Part shown: in pieces, positions 9,358 to 18,497 of the stretch
Numbering within the stretch: the first letter of the stretch is position 1
How the letters are laid out: every line of letters starts with the position of its first letter
NCBI RefSeq assembly: GCF_002259405.1
Contig: NZ_NPFW01000023.1
Coordinates: 186,001-250,000, forward strand
Source of the DNA: Rhodococcus sp. 14-2483-1-2
GTDB lineage: Bacteria; Actinomycetota; Actinomycetes; Mycobacteriales; Mycobacteriaceae
DNA length: 64,000 bases
Direction of reading: 5' to 3'
Made by a program: the position numbers and the translations under genes
Notes under the pieces: model-generated
Seen by the model: only the letters and a program-made list of their open reading frames with translations
Told to the model about the DNA's origin: nothing
Databases searched by the model: none

Positions 9358-9885
9358 ATGACCACTCAGAACGCGATCTCCTGGCCCCCCGAATACCTAC
9401 CGGGCACGACCGACAACTACGTATCCAACGAAGTCGTCGTCGCCGAACTCAACGCCGCCGCGGTGTGGCCCCTACTGACCGACACCTCCCGATGGACGTC
9501 GTACTACTACAACGTCTCCGACATTTCATTCTCGGCAGGAGAAGGCCCCTTGCTCAGCGGTAACGTCGACTTCGCCTTCAGCACCTTCGGTTTTCCTCCA
9601 ATGGCCGCACACGTCGTCGAGTTCACGCCGCCGACCGACGGGACCCCAGGAAGGCTGTCGTGGACGGCAGTACAAGAAGGCGGGCCAGATAAAAGACTCG
9701 ACGTTCTGCACGCCTGGTTGATAGAGGACCTACCCGGCAACCGCGTCCGAGTACTGACACAGGAGTCCCAGATCGGCAAGCCTGCGGCCGCTTTGGCCGT
9801 CGAACGCCCGAACCCCATGCTCAACGGCCACCAGGCATGGCTCGACGGTCTGATATCAGCGGCATCAGCCTGGCCGAGGCGCTGA
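9358..9885 (+). CDS. SRPBCC (START/polyketide-cyclase-like) family protein
   Basis: 175 residues from the ATG at 9358, preceded by GAAAGG. The start choice drops 28 non-conserved residues of the longer frame. The sequence has the SRPBCC pattern: an N-terminal strand with VVVAELNAAAVWPLLTDTSRWTSYYY, a central hydrophobic-cavity region, a late beta strand (RVRVLTQESQIG) and a C-terminal helix (NGHQAWLDGLISAA). Such proteins bind small hydrophobic ligands; some are cyclases or hydrolases, many have no known activity. It is divergent from the LysR gene and probably regulated by it. Confidence 0.8.
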   Translation: MTTQNAISWPPEYLPGTTDNYVSNEVVVAELNAAAVWPLLTDTSRWTSYYYNVSDISFSAGEGPLLSGNVDFAFSTFGFPPMAAHVVEFTPPTDGTPGRLSWTAVQEGGPDKRLDVLHAWLIEDLPGNRVRVLTQESQIGKPAAALAVERPNPMLNGHQAWLDGLISAASAWPRR

Positions 9886-10045
9886 CACGTCGCGCTTTCT
9901 AGACCCGCCATTGGTGAACCATTCTCGATCCGTTCAACGGATGTCGCGCCTGCGGGGCCACGTTTGCCGGAAGCTTTGCAATTTGCCAGGGTACGTCCAG
10001 CATTCTCGGAGCGTTTGCGGAGGATTCCTGGATAAGGTACCCAGC

Positions 10046-11323
10046 ATGACGATCGACAACTTCGCCACCAAGTCCCCCAGCAGACGTGATCGCACGCGGA
10101 CCGCAATCGTGTCCGCACTGCTGGCAGGCGGCCTGGTTCTGAGCGGATGCACAAGCGCGGCAACCCCATCGAGCTCGACGGCGACCACGTCGGCGCTGAC
10201 CACCTCGAGCACTGCGTCGGCATCGACCGCCGATGCGACCACTACCGCTCAGACGATCTCCGATTCAGCGCAGGCCGCCGCCGCCTTCCTCGCGACTCTG
10301 TCGGACGAGCAACGCGAACAGCTCACCTACGCCTACGACGACGAAACCAAGACCACGTCGTGGTCGAACTTCCCAGTGACCTTCGTCGACCGGGCCGGGT
10401 TGAATCTCGCAGACCTGACCGAAGAACAACAGACTGCCGCTCTAGCGGTGCTCAGCGCCCTGCTCAGCGACGAAGGCTACGAAACCGTCACCGGCATCAT
10501 GGGCGGCGATGAGTACCTGCACGAGAACAGCAGTTCGACCGAAGAGTCGTTGGGGCAGTACTACATTGCCTTCTTCGGCGACCCCTCCGATACGACCGCA
10601 TGGGAGATCCAGTTCGGTGGACACCACCTCGGAATCAACGCGACCCTCGACGGCTCACAGGACGCGATCACGTTCGCCCCGACACACCTCGGTATTCAAC
10701 CCGCCGCCTACACCGGCTCCGACGGCAACGAAGTGCAACCCTTCGACGGCATCTACACATCGGCATTTGCGTTCTACGACAGCCTGACCGACGAACAAAA
10801 GGCAACGCTGTACCAGGGAGAAACAGTGGCGAACATGGTGTGCGCTCCTGGTTCGACCTGCGACTTTCCCACAGGTAACGGCATTTCCGGAGCCGACCTC
10901 ACCGACGAACAGAAACAACTCCTCCTCGACGTGATCGCGAACTGGGCAGGATTGGCGGACGAGCAGACAACTTCCGACGCACTGGCGAAGATCGAGGCGA
11001 CCCTCGACTCCACTTACGTCAACTGGTCCGGCGCAACCACGTACGACATGACCCAGGGCGACGGAATCTACTTCCAGATCTCCGGACCGAACGCGTACGT
11101 CGAGTTCGCAGCACAACAGGGATCCGCCGGTGCCGACGTCGAAGGGGTCACGACCTCCGGATGGGGACACGTGCACACCATCTACCGCGACCCGACGAAC
11201 GACTACGCCGGGAGTGCAACCCAACAAGCAGCCACCGGCGGCATGGGCGGCGCGGCCCCGAGCGGATCAGACGGACCCGGCGCTACCGAGACACCCTCCA
11301 GCACCACCCCCGCCGGTAGCTGA
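10046..11323 (+). CDS. DUF3500-containing secreted lipoprotein
   Basis: 425 residues. The ATG at 10046 gives a proper lipoprotein signal: RR in the n-region, a hydrophobic stretch (AIVSALLAGGLVL) and the lipobox LSGC with Cys about 35; the upstream 45 residues of the longer frame would spoil it. A Ser/Thr/Ala-rich linker follows, then a DUF3500-like domain with WSNFPV, QFGGHHLGIN, FDGIYTSAFAFYDSLTDEQKATL and GHVHTIYRDPTNDYAG. The tail is low-complexity (Gly/Ser/Thr/Pro). The function of DUF3500 is not established. The three residues HH and H.H could bind a metal, which is inference. Confidence 0.8.
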   Translation: MTIDNFATKSPSRRDRTRTAIVSALLAGGLVLSGCTSAATPSSSTATTSALTTSSTASASTADATTTAQTISDSAQAAAAFLATLSDEQREQLTYAYDDETKTTSWSNFPVTFVDRAGLNLADLTEEQQTAALAVLSALLSDEGYETVTGIMGGDEYLHENSSSTEESLGQYYIAFFGDPSDTTAWEIQFGGHHLGINATLDGSQDAITFAPTHLGIQPAAYTGSDGNEVQPFDGIYTSAFAFYDSLTDEQKATLYQGETVANMVCAPGSTCDFPTGNGISGADLTDEQKQLLLDVIANWAGLADEQTTSDALAKIEATLDSTYVNWSGATTYDMTQGDGIYFQISGPNAYVEFAAQQGSAGADVEGVTTSGWGHVHTIYRDPTNDYAGSATQQAATGGMGGAAPSGSDGPGATETPSSTTPAGS

Positions 11324-11754
11324 TCCCGCCGCGATCACGGCCGTGACAGCGGCGGTGCGGAAATCCGCCCCAATTGGGAAACGGGTTGCGCTGCAGGCGT
11401 TCTGACAGCAGCCGCGCAGAGTGTCAGCGCTCGGAGTACTGCAGGACCGTGTTCCACCAGACCAATATTGGCGCTGGCTCGAAATCAGTGGCGTCGTTGG
11501 GGGCAATGCCGATCCGGTATCAGCCCCTCGATCCACACGCTGACGCCGTCAGTGGCGATGTCTGTGCGATCGAGTTCTGCAATAGCCCTGCAGGACAGAC
11601 CCGCCGCGGCGGGAACGAGAAGTACACTGTCGCGGGGTTTGAACAGTTCGGGACGCGTACGCGGGACTGACCGAAGACAAGGTAACCGAACTCGGAGCAA
11701 TTCCCTGCCGGCAGGGGTTTTCGTGGCTACTTACCACTCAAGTCGACGAAGCGC
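11324..11754. other. Intergenic stretch with no recognised gene
   Basis: About 430 bp after the DUF3500 gene. Overlapping short frames on both strands show no recognisable domain. It grades into the LysR remnant at 11755-11900 and may be decayed coding sequence. Confidence 0.45.
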
Positions 11755-11900
11755 TAGCGCACCCCTGACAGTGCGCGGATTCGCCAACGCACCACGACGT
11801 TCTACAAAGAAGAAGAGTGTAGAGCGATCGGTACGGGTTGCAATGTCTGTGGCAGGTCCCCGCTAGCCAGCGCTTCTACGCCGTGAAGGCCTCCTGACAA
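11755..11900 (-). pseudogene. Remnant of a LysR-type regulator C-terminus
   Basis: Reverse-strand translation gives ALASGDLPQTLQPVPIAL and, after a frameshift, STLFFFVERRGALANPRTVR. This aligns with the C-terminus of the intact LysR protein at 8299-9237 (NTLFLVERPGALANPSTVR). The DNA is also visibly similar to 8321-8400. No intact helix-turn-helix is nearby. The remnant runs into the 3' end of the TetR frame at 11863, so that protein's extreme C-terminus may be read-through into this debris. Confidence 0.7.
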
Positions 11901-12633
11901 TGCGAGCTCGATCGAGCCCGTGCTGCTCAGTGGCGTCCGGCTCCGATTGCTTAGTCGCTGACAGTAGCGCTGCCACGCAGTCGGTAAGAGCATCGCCGAT
12001 GAGCGGCCAGTCGGCCGGGTGCCCACTATCGGCTGCGGCGCGTTCCTGTTCAGCGCATGTATGGATGACTGCGACACGTGCGGCTTGCTGCCGAATCGCG
12101 GCGACCTCGGCGGTGAGGTTAGGCGACCAGGCGTCGACTGTTGCTTGATATTCGGCGATCAACGGAAGGACGTCCGGTGTCCAGACAGGCTCTGTGCCGA
12201 AAACCGGGTCGGGGGCGAGCTGGGCCGAAAATCTTGCGTACCAGCTCGGATTGCCGAGTGCGGCGAGGTGCTCGGTGTATGGCAGCACCATACAGGCTAG
12301 GAGTTCTCGTGGGTTGTCCGTGCCGCGCGCAGCCTCGAGCATCTCCTTCGTTCGCAGCGAGATCGCACGCACATGCTCGGCTCTGATCGCGTGGATGAGA
12401 TCCGTTCGAGTACCGATGTGATAGACCAGGGCCGACTTGTTCGCCTGGCCCGCGGCCGCCACGATCTGACGGTTCGAGACCTCCGCCAGACCCCTTTCTG
12501 CGTAGAGTCGTTCGGCGGTCCGCAACAGAAGCCCTCGAGTCGCGTCGCCGCGATCTCCTTTCCCTGTCGACCTGCGTCGCTGACGACGCAGGTCGAGGTC
12601 TTCCTCGACTAAATTGGGTCCCATAGCATCCAT
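11863..12633 (-). CDS. TetR/AcrR family transcriptional regulator
   Basis: 256 residues; an alternative start three codons in is equally possible. The helix-turn-helix is TRGLLLRTAERLYAERGLAEVSNRQIVAAAGQANKSALVYHIGTRTDLIHAI, with the family pattern ending in YH.G....L. The ligand domain has no recognisable specificity. The last 20 or so basic residues look unlike a TetR tail and overlap a LysR remnant. It is divergent from the BVMO gene across nearly 700 bp containing inverted repeats, and probably controls the BVMO-lactonase pair (inference from position). Confidence 0.85.
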   Translation of the reverse strand: MDAMGPNLVEEDLDLRRQRRRSTGKGDRGDATRGLLLRTAERLYAERGLAEVSNRQIVAAAGQANKSALVYHIGTRTDLIHAIRAEHVRAISLRTKEMLEAARGTDNPRELLACMVLPYTEHLAALGNPSWYARFSAQLAPDPVFGTEPVWTPDVLPLIAEYQATVDAWSPNLTAEVAAIRQQAARVAVIHTCAEQERAAADSGHPADWPLIGDALTDCVAALLSATKQSEPDATEQHGLDRARIVRRPSRRRSAG

Positions 12634-12941
12634 TGTCGTCGATTCAACCGTGAACCGGAACCTCTTCGAGTCCGCCCACCAGAACCGCTCGCGTTGTCTG
12701 CGGGTCGGCGGACTTTACTGTTCCGATCGAGTCCGAGGTACCGGTGCCGAGGTGGGTGCGCCCGGCATCGGTGGTAGCGCAATCTGCAGGGCATTGCGCG
12801 CAGTTTCGTGTCGGCTGAGCATCACTGCGTCCTCAACTGCTACCGAGCCCCGCTCGTGTCGCTAAGCCCATCCGTCCGGTGCGTCGAGGGCCCACGGATA
12901 CCACAGCTGAACGGAGAGAGCGTCTGCCGCACAAGCAATCC

Positions 12942-12965
12942 GAGTCCGAAATCAGTTTCGGACTC
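12942..12965. repeat. Perfect 10-bp inverted repeat with 4-nt loop
   Basis: GAGTCCGAAA (12942-12951) and TTTCGGACTC (12956-12965) are exact reverse complements around TCAG. It lies in the 694-bp region between the divergent TetR and BVMO genes. It could be an operator or an RNA hairpin; no T-run follows on either strand. Confidence 0.7.
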
Positions 12966-13033
12966 AGTCATTGGCAGATTGCCTAGGAAATATGTGCGGC
13001 TAGTCACAGGGCGACCTTCAGCAGGCATGTGCA

Positions 13034-13070
13034 TTAAAGAGTGGCGTACGCTTTAAGGCAAGCGCCTTAA
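13034..13070. promoter_or_regulatory. Overlapping inverted repeats, candidate operator
   Basis: TTAAGGC (13053-13059) and GCCTTAA (13064-13070) form a 7-bp palindrome with a 4-bp spacer. TTAAAG (13034-13039) and CTTTAA (13051-13056) form a second that overlaps it. They lie about 260 bp upstream of the BVMO start and 400 bp from the divergent TetR gene, so this is a plausible TetR-family binding site. Confidence 0.5.
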
Positions 13071-13098
13071 CTTGGAAGCGCGGCAGCGAGAGGAAGCA

Positions 13099-13347
13099 AT
13101 GAACGTCACGGGCGATGAAGATGCATTGGAGCCGTCCAGAGCGTTGTGGCTGCGCCATGTGTTCGATCAACGCGAAGATGACGGCGTCGCCGCGATCTCC
13201 ACGGCCGCGCCACCGGAGATTCAGTTCGCTACTACCAGTGATGTTGCGGCGCTGTGGCCCGGTGCCGGCGATCACCGTGCGCCAATCCTGAACCACACCC
13301 TTGCAACCAGAAAGGAACGCTGCCAAGATGTCGACCAAATCCAGTGA
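13099..13347 (+). CDS. Small hypothetical protein (doubtful)
   Basis: An 82-codon frame starting ATG at 13099 with a good AGAGGAAG site, ending 20 bp inside the BVMO gene. The product (MNVTGDEDALEPSRALWLRH...) has no domain I recognise. It might be a translated leader peptide coupling to the BVMO, or chance. The good ribosome-binding site is the only positive evidence. Confidence 0.25.
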   Translation: MNVTGDEDALEPSRALWLRHVFDQREDDGVAAISTAAPPEIQFATTSDVAALWPGAGDHRAPILNHTLATRKERCQDVDQIQ

Positions 13348-15136
13348 GACGACCGCCCACGCGCACTACGATATGGACATTGACGCACTGCGTGTGAAAT
13401 ACGCCCGCGAACGCGACCGGCGCATCCGGCCAGACGGTGCCAGTCAATATCGTTCTACAACAGGACAATTTGGATACTACGCGACAGATCCCTACACGCA
13501 GCGGACTGAGCGGGACCCGCTCACCGATACCGTCGAAGTATTGGTGACCGGCGGTGGTTTCGGCGGATTGGTGACCGCGGCCCGATTGCGAGAGGCCGGA
13601 ATCGAATCGATTCGCATGGTGGACGAAGCCGGGGACTTCGGTGGTACCTGGTACTGGAACCGATATCCAGGTATTCATTGCGATATCGAATCCTATTCGT
13701 ACATGCCACTTCTCGAAGAGGTGGGAACCGTGCCCAACTGGCGTTACGCCCCCGGTGAGGAGATTCGCCTGCACTCGGTTGCCATTGCCGAGAAATATGA
13801 CCTGTACCGCGACACCGCGTTCCACACCCGCGTTAACGAGTTACGGTGGGACGAGGGCGCTCGCAATTGGATTGTCAAGACGGACCGCGGCGATAGCATG
13901 CGGGCCCGCTTCGTCATTACGTCGTCGGGCACGTTAACTGCGCCGAAACTGCCGGGCATACCCGGTATCGAGACGTTCCGCGGCCATACATTCCACACTA
14001 GCCGTTGGGATTACGGCTACACCGGTGGCACCCCCGACGGCGGCCTCACTGGCCTACGTGACAAGCGGGTGGCCGTGGTTGGTACCGGTGCTACCGGGGT
14101 GCAGGTAGTCCCGCACCTGGGTCGAGACGCGCTTGAGCTTTTGGTTTTTCAGCGGACCCCGTCGTCAGTCGACGTACGTGATCAGCGACCGACCGATCCG
14201 AGGTGGGCCGAGTCGCTGCGGCCGGGCTGGCAGCGCGAGCGCATGGACAACTTTCTTCAAATCGTCTCCGGCGAACGCGTGGAAGTCGATCTCACCGATG
14301 ACGGCTGGACGTCGACTGCGCTCCTGCACCGCGCCGTCATTTCCGGAGCGATAGAAGAGTCACTTTCCGCGGAGGAGCGCAGCCGCATCGATGAATTGGT
14401 CGACGCGCGGAAAATGACCGAGATCCGTCGCCGTGTGGAGTCCGTCGTAGAAGATCCGTCGACAGCCGAGCTGCTCAAGCCCTGGTACCGCTACATGTGC
14501 AAGCGGCCGACGTTCAGCGACCAGTATCTGCAAACCTTCAACCGCTCCAACGTCACCCTCGTCGACACTGCGGACCACGGCGGCATCACCCGAATCACCG
14601 AGAAAGCAATCGTTGTAGGCGATACCGAATACGAAGTCGACTGTATTGTCTTCGCGACCGGATTCGAGGTGGGAAAGTCGGGGGTCCTGTCCGGTGCGTT
14701 ACCGGTTCACGGCCGAGACGAAACTTTGAGTCAGGCCTGGGATCCTCAGCCCCGCACGCTCCACGGGTTCATGAGCCACGGGTTCCCGAACCTCTTGCAT
14801 CTAGGCGCACTGCAGAATGCGAACGCCGTGAACTTTGCCCATATCCTCACCGAACAGGCCGAGCACATCGCCGCCATCCTGTCTGTGGCCTATTCGCGCG
14901 GCATCGGTGTCGTCGAGCCTACTTCGGAGGCGGAGGCAGACTGGCTGGTCACCCTGCGTGACACCGCCCGCGACAACACCGCCTACCTTCGAGACTGCAC
15001 CCCCGGCTATTACAACAATGAAGGCAAGCCCATCGTGCGTGCTCAGTCGTACAGCCCAGGGCCGATCGCATTCCACAAAGTGTTGACGGACTGGCGTGCC
15101 ACGCGCATGACCGAGGTCCTTGAGGCGTCGTCGTGA
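13328..15136 (+). CDS. Flavin-dependent Baeyer-Villiger monooxygenase
   Basis: 602 residues from the ATG at 13328 (GAAAGGAA 9 bp upstream; a start nine codons earlier lacks one). Rossmann FAD motif GGGFGG at about residues 75-80, GTWYWNRYPGIHCDIES typical of cyclohexanone/phenylacetone-type enzymes, BVMO fingerprint FRGHTFHTSRWD at about 217-228 and NADPH motif GTGATG at about 252-257. It inserts one oxygen next to a ketone, giving an ester or lactone. The stop overlaps the next start by 4 bp (GTGA), so the lactonase-like lipoprotein is translationally coupled. The ketone substrate is unknown. Confidence 0.92.
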   Translation: MSTKSSETTAHAHYDMDIDALRVKYARERDRRIRPDGASQYRSTTGQFGYYATDPYTQRTERDPLTDTVEVLVTGGGFGGLVTAARLREAGIESIRMVDEAGDFGGTWYWNRYPGIHCDIESYSYMPLLEEVGTVPNWRYAPGEEIRLHSVAIAEKYDLYRDTAFHTRVNELRWDEGARNWIVKTDRGDSMRARFVITSSGTLTAPKLPGIPGIETFRGHTFHTSRWDYGYTGGTPDGGLTGLRDKRVAVVGTGATGVQVVPHLGRDALELLVFQRTPSSVDVRDQRPTDPRWAESLRPGWQRERMDNFLQIVSGERVEVDLTDDGWTSTALLHRAVISGAIEESLSAEERSRIDELVDARKMTEIRRRVESVVEDPSTAELLKPWYRYMCKRPTFSDQYLQTFNRSNVTLVDTADHGGITRITEKAIVVGDTEYEVDCIVFATGFEVGKSGVLSGALPVHGRDETLSQAWDPQPRTLHGFMSHGFPNLLHLGALQNANAVNFAHILTEQAEHIAAILSVAYSRGIGVVEPTSEAEADWLVTLRDTARDNTAYLRDCTPGYYNNEGKPIVRAQSYSPGPIAFHKVLTDWRATRMTEVLEASS

Positions 15137-16131
15137 AGCAAGTCACGCGTGTCGTTCTTGCGCTGGTCGTAACTGGGGCGCTTATCGGGTGCACAAATCC
15201 CGAACCGCTCGCCGACGTCGACAAGCAGACGGCCAAGCGTCTGGTTCAAGTCACCGCTGGGCACGGATCAGCGGGCAACGCCCTTCTCGAAGGACCGACC
15301 TTCGGACCGGACGGGAAACTTTATCTCGTCGACGTCACCGCGCCGGCAGGAGCGCCGAAAGTGATGCGTGTGAACGTCGACACGAAGACAGTCGAAACGA
15401 TCTTCACCGACGCCACCAGCGCATACACATCCGCACAGTTCAGCCCCATCGACGGCAGGCTGTACCTCACCAATGTCGCCGGCGGTCGCATCGACAGCAT
15501 CACCGCGGACGGGAGCGATCACCGCACAGTCTTCTCCGGTGACGTCGAGGGCGAGCAAATGATGCCCGATGACCTGACGTTCGACAACAACGGCACGATG
15601 TTCGTCACCGACATCATAGGCTTCCTCGACCCTGTGAACCCGAACCGTGGCCGACTCGTCAGGATCGACAGTGCCACCGGTGCGGTGAGTGTCATTGCTG
15701 ATCAACTGGAATCACCCAATGGGATCTCCTTCGACACCGATGTAAGCAACCTTTGGGTCAGTCAATACGGGGCCAATCGCATCGACTACGTCGAGTTGAA
15801 TGACGACCGGACCGCCGTTGCTGTCCGGCGTCCTGCCGTCTATCACGACGGCGGTATTAGCCAAATCGACTCCAACGCTGTTGATTCCGACGGCAACGTT
15901 TACCAGGCCCTACACCGTCGGCCCGCGATCGTGGTCTACGACAAGTTCGGCAACTACCTCACCACCATCGAGATCCCCGTCGGCGATGCCTCCGGGCTCG
16001 ATACCGCCACCAACATCGCTGTTCTACCCGGAACCACCACGGCATACATGACCGTCAGCGGCGATGACGGCGGATACCTCTACACCTTCGAGGCGCTGGC
16101 TCAGGGCATTCGACAGACCAACGGAGGATGA
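15133..16131 (+). CDS. SMP-30/gluconolactonase-like beta-propeller lipoprotein
   Basis: 332 residues from a GTG at 15133 overlapping the BVMO stop. The signal peptide ends in a lipobox (VTGALIGC, Cys about 19), so the protein should be membrane-anchored outside the cytoplasm. The body has SMP-30/LRE-type repeats (EGPTFGPDGKLYLVDVTAPAG, PDDLTFDNNGTMFVTDIIG, SPNGISFDTDVSNLWVSQYGANRI), with acidic and Asn residues usual for metal-dependent lactonases. Hydrolysis of a lactone made by the BVMO is an attractive role, but the lipoprotein location would require product export. Other propeller functions remain possible. Confidence 0.85.
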   Translation: MKQVTRVVLALVVTGALIGCTNPEPLADVDKQTAKRLVQVTAGHGSAGNALLEGPTFGPDGKLYLVDVTAPAGAPKVMRVNVDTKTVETIFTDATSAYTSAQFSPIDGRLYLTNVAGGRIDSITADGSDHRTVFSGDVEGEQMMPDDLTFDNNGTMFVTDIIGFLDPVNPNRGRLVRIDSATGAVSVIADQLESPNGISFDTDVSNLWVSQYGANRIDYVELNDDRTAVAVRRPAVYHDGGISQIDSNAVDSDGNVYQALHRRPAIVVYDKFGNYLTTIEIPVGDASGLDTATNIAVLPGTTTAYMTVSGDDGGYLYTFEALAQGIRQTNGG

Positions 16132-16135
16132 GGCG

Positions 16136-16166
16136 GCTGGCAGAACGGTGGTTACGTTCTGCCAGC
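16136..16166 (+). terminator. Strong hairpin terminator after the BVMO-lactonase pair
   Basis: GCTGGCAGAAC (16136-16146) and GTTCTGCCAGC (16156-16166) form a perfect 11-bp stem with a 9-nt loop, 4 bp after the stop. There is no long T-run, which is common for high-GC actinomycetes. Confidence 0.75.
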
Positions 16167-16739
16167 TCCCCGCTTTCGGGAAGTGATCGATTCCAGGCGT
16201 CTGCTCAGAGCGCGGCATACGACCGCGATAAGGTCTGTCTTTACTGGGCCACTCCCGCGGCGGCCACCGGTGTGGAGGCGTTGAACGTTCCGGGGTAAAG
16301 AAACGAACTCGGTCGGGACATTCGCCTGTGCAAGGTGCGGGGCAAACCGGTCAAATTCTATCTGCGCAACTGGACGTTGTACGAAACTCGTTGACAAGGC
16401 AGACTCTCGCGTTCGACCTACCGGCCCCAGCTGACTTCAACGCGCGGGGCGATTAACAGCGGGGTGGAGAGACGGGTCTCCATGGACTGTGTAGTGCCCG
16501 TCGCCAAGTTCTCGGACGGCAAGGGAATGAAAGCACGGTGTTGGCCCCGCTTCGCGTGGGGGCCGATAAAGTCAACGCCGCGGCCAGATCCTTCCACCGC
16601 CGCCCGCCTCGGCAGGCGGCGATCCGCGACAGATCAATGCCGTGCTCGAGGCAGATGCCGTGTCCCCAGTGAACGGGGCCATCTCGTTTTTAAGTCTTGT
16701 TGCCCCATGAGCTGGGCGGAAAGGACAATGTAAAACACG
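16167..16739. other. Non-coding or decayed sequence
   Basis: About 570 bp after the hairpin with no recognisable gene. Open frames on both strands lack domains or ribosome-binding sites. It adjoins a chain of pseudogenes, so it is probably decayed coding sequence. Confidence 0.45.
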
Positions 16740-16870
16740 GCTGGACGGAAGCGCAAATCTGCCGAGGACATCATGCGCAAACTGCGCCGTGCGGACGAGC
16801 TCACTGCTGCAGGCAAAACGCAGGAGGAGATCGCGGCGGCGTCCCGTTCTCCTCGCCCCACGACCGTTCG
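16740..16870 (+). mobile_element. IS3-family orfA (transposase helix-turn-helix) remnant
   Basis: Forward translation gives RKRKSAEDIMRKLRRADEL and then GKTQEEIAAA, the start of an IS3-group OrfA (usual form: 'KR.S.EQI..KLREA....G....E'). After about 40 residues the similarity stops, and no OrfB or terminal repeats were found. It is a small fragment of a once-mobile element. Confidence 0.65.
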
Positions 16871-16924
16871 AGCAACTCGGCATGAGTCTCTTCTGAGGCA
16901 GACTGCCAGCGCTCCACCGGGCAT

Positions 16925-17957
16925 GTGCGGCCGGACATTTCGGCGGACTTCAGCGCGCGGTTGACCGCCACATGTCACGGGGCAGCCGAATATGTGAACG
17001 GTCGAGCCGAATCGCGGACCTCCCAGATCCCGCGATCGGGAAGGCTCCACACCTCGATGGCGGACTCGGTGAGGTCGGTGAGTACCTCCCACAGGCGATC
17101 GTCGATCCTGCCGCCCGCGCGGGCCCACTGGTCATGCTGTGTCTAGCCGGCGGCTCCGTTGCCCCACGGCACCGGAGCGGAACCGCTCCACCCCTCCGAA
17201 TCGGGATCCTCGGTCTCCTCGCCGGGTTGACCGCCGACCAAGGTGTACATGATGGAGGGCTTGCCATCTCGTTCGGCGCAGGTGAGTGTCCAGCGAAGGA
17301 ACGCGTCCGCCTCGCTTAACAGGCCGATCCCTCGCAGGACATAGGTCGAGAATGCCGCATCACGCACCCAGGTGTAGCGGTAGTCCCAATTACGCACTCC
17401 ACCTACGTGTTCGGGCAGAGAGGATGTGGCCACGGCCACGATCGCACCGGTGGTGGAATGGTCGAGCAGCTTGAGTCTCAGCGCAGACCGGCGTACCAGA
17501 TGGCGGGCGGGGTCATCGTAGTGGACTTCGTCATCCAGCGTCGCCACACCTCGGCCGTCCAATCGGTCACCGTGGCCGGGCCCTTTCGGGTGCTGAGCGC
17601 CTTATACGGCGACCACACCAACGCGGCGGAGAACACCTCGCCGGCCGCCAGCGAGACGGTCACGCCGAGCGAGCCGTCATCGGAAACGGTCAGATCATGA
17701 GATGTCCACAGCCACAATGACAATTTGCGATGATCCGGAGAGTTCCGCGTCCAGATACCGCCCTCGCGGCCTAGCTGCTGACACTTGCGCGGTGCGATCC
17801 GAACGTCGAGTTCGACTGTGCTGGTGCGACCCGTGCGATTAGGATGAGCTCCCGGCGACTCGCGTCGGTGATCTCTGTCAGCTTCAGAGGACGACTGCAC
17901 AGATTCAGAAGACGAATGCAATCGCCATACGCGGGCGCACCGGTCGATAGCATTCAC
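16925..17957 (-). pseudogene. Glycoside hydrolase family 15 (glucoamylase/trehalase-like) pseudogene
   Basis: Pieces of a GH15 enzyme appear in order in different reverse frames: LDVRIAPR and LSLWLWTSHDLTVSDDGSLG (N-terminal domain), HVGGVRNWDYRYTWVRDAAF (the catalytic-domain hallmark) and APVPWGNGAAG, then, in another frame, LWEVLTDLTESAIEVW and RGIWEVRDSARPFTYS. About 200 residues are missing between WGNGAAG and LWEV, and frameshifts and a stop (SAAP*) interrupt it. A full-length relative would be about 600 residues and would hydrolyse alpha-glucosides. Not functional. Confidence 0.8.
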
Positions 17958-18189
17958 ACGGCCTAGCTACGCGCACATCGATCATGTTACGTGCCTTCTG
18001 CGATCGAGGTGCCCTCGACCAACCAGTGATATCGCCCGCCTGGTCGGCGTCCCGACAGGTCGATTGCGTTCCTGCGAGTCTTCGGCTGTAGCGCAGGTGC
18101 TTTTGGTGGCCGGGTGCTCACGCGCCGCATTTTATGCCCTCGATTTGATTCAATGTATTCCGAGTTGCTCGGAATCTACCGCAAAGGCG

Positions 18190-18381
18190 GATAAATTGTG
18201 TTGCCTCAATGGTTCGACCGCCACGATGCCCGCTGTCGGTGCGCCGCGGGCGATGACCTCGGTTCCGAGTCCGGTGCCCGCCCCGAGTTCTACGATTGCG
18301 CTGTATTCGACGAGATTATCCGGCGTTGAGAAGGTCGAGGTGGTAGGCAGATCGGGCGTACGGATCTACGTATGCGGCCAT
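18190..18381 (-). pseudogene. SAM-dependent methyltransferase fragment
   Basis: An ATG at 18381 starts MAAYVDPYARSAYHLDLLNAG and hits a stop. In another frame the sequence continues with VELGAGTGLGTEVIARG and IVAVEP, the SAM-binding motif I and motif II of a class I methyltransferase. It is truncated soon after, with no C-terminal part downstream. Likely an unrelated remnant at the border of the RiPP block. Confidence 0.65.
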
Positions 18382-18497
18382 GGGGGATCCTTCCAGTTGT
18401 CCGATTCGATCTAGTGCGGGCAGGTGGCCCGTTGCCGGGGCCGGTGGTCGAATGTCGACTTGCTTTCTGTGGGGCCGCCTGTCCGCGAGTCCGGGGC

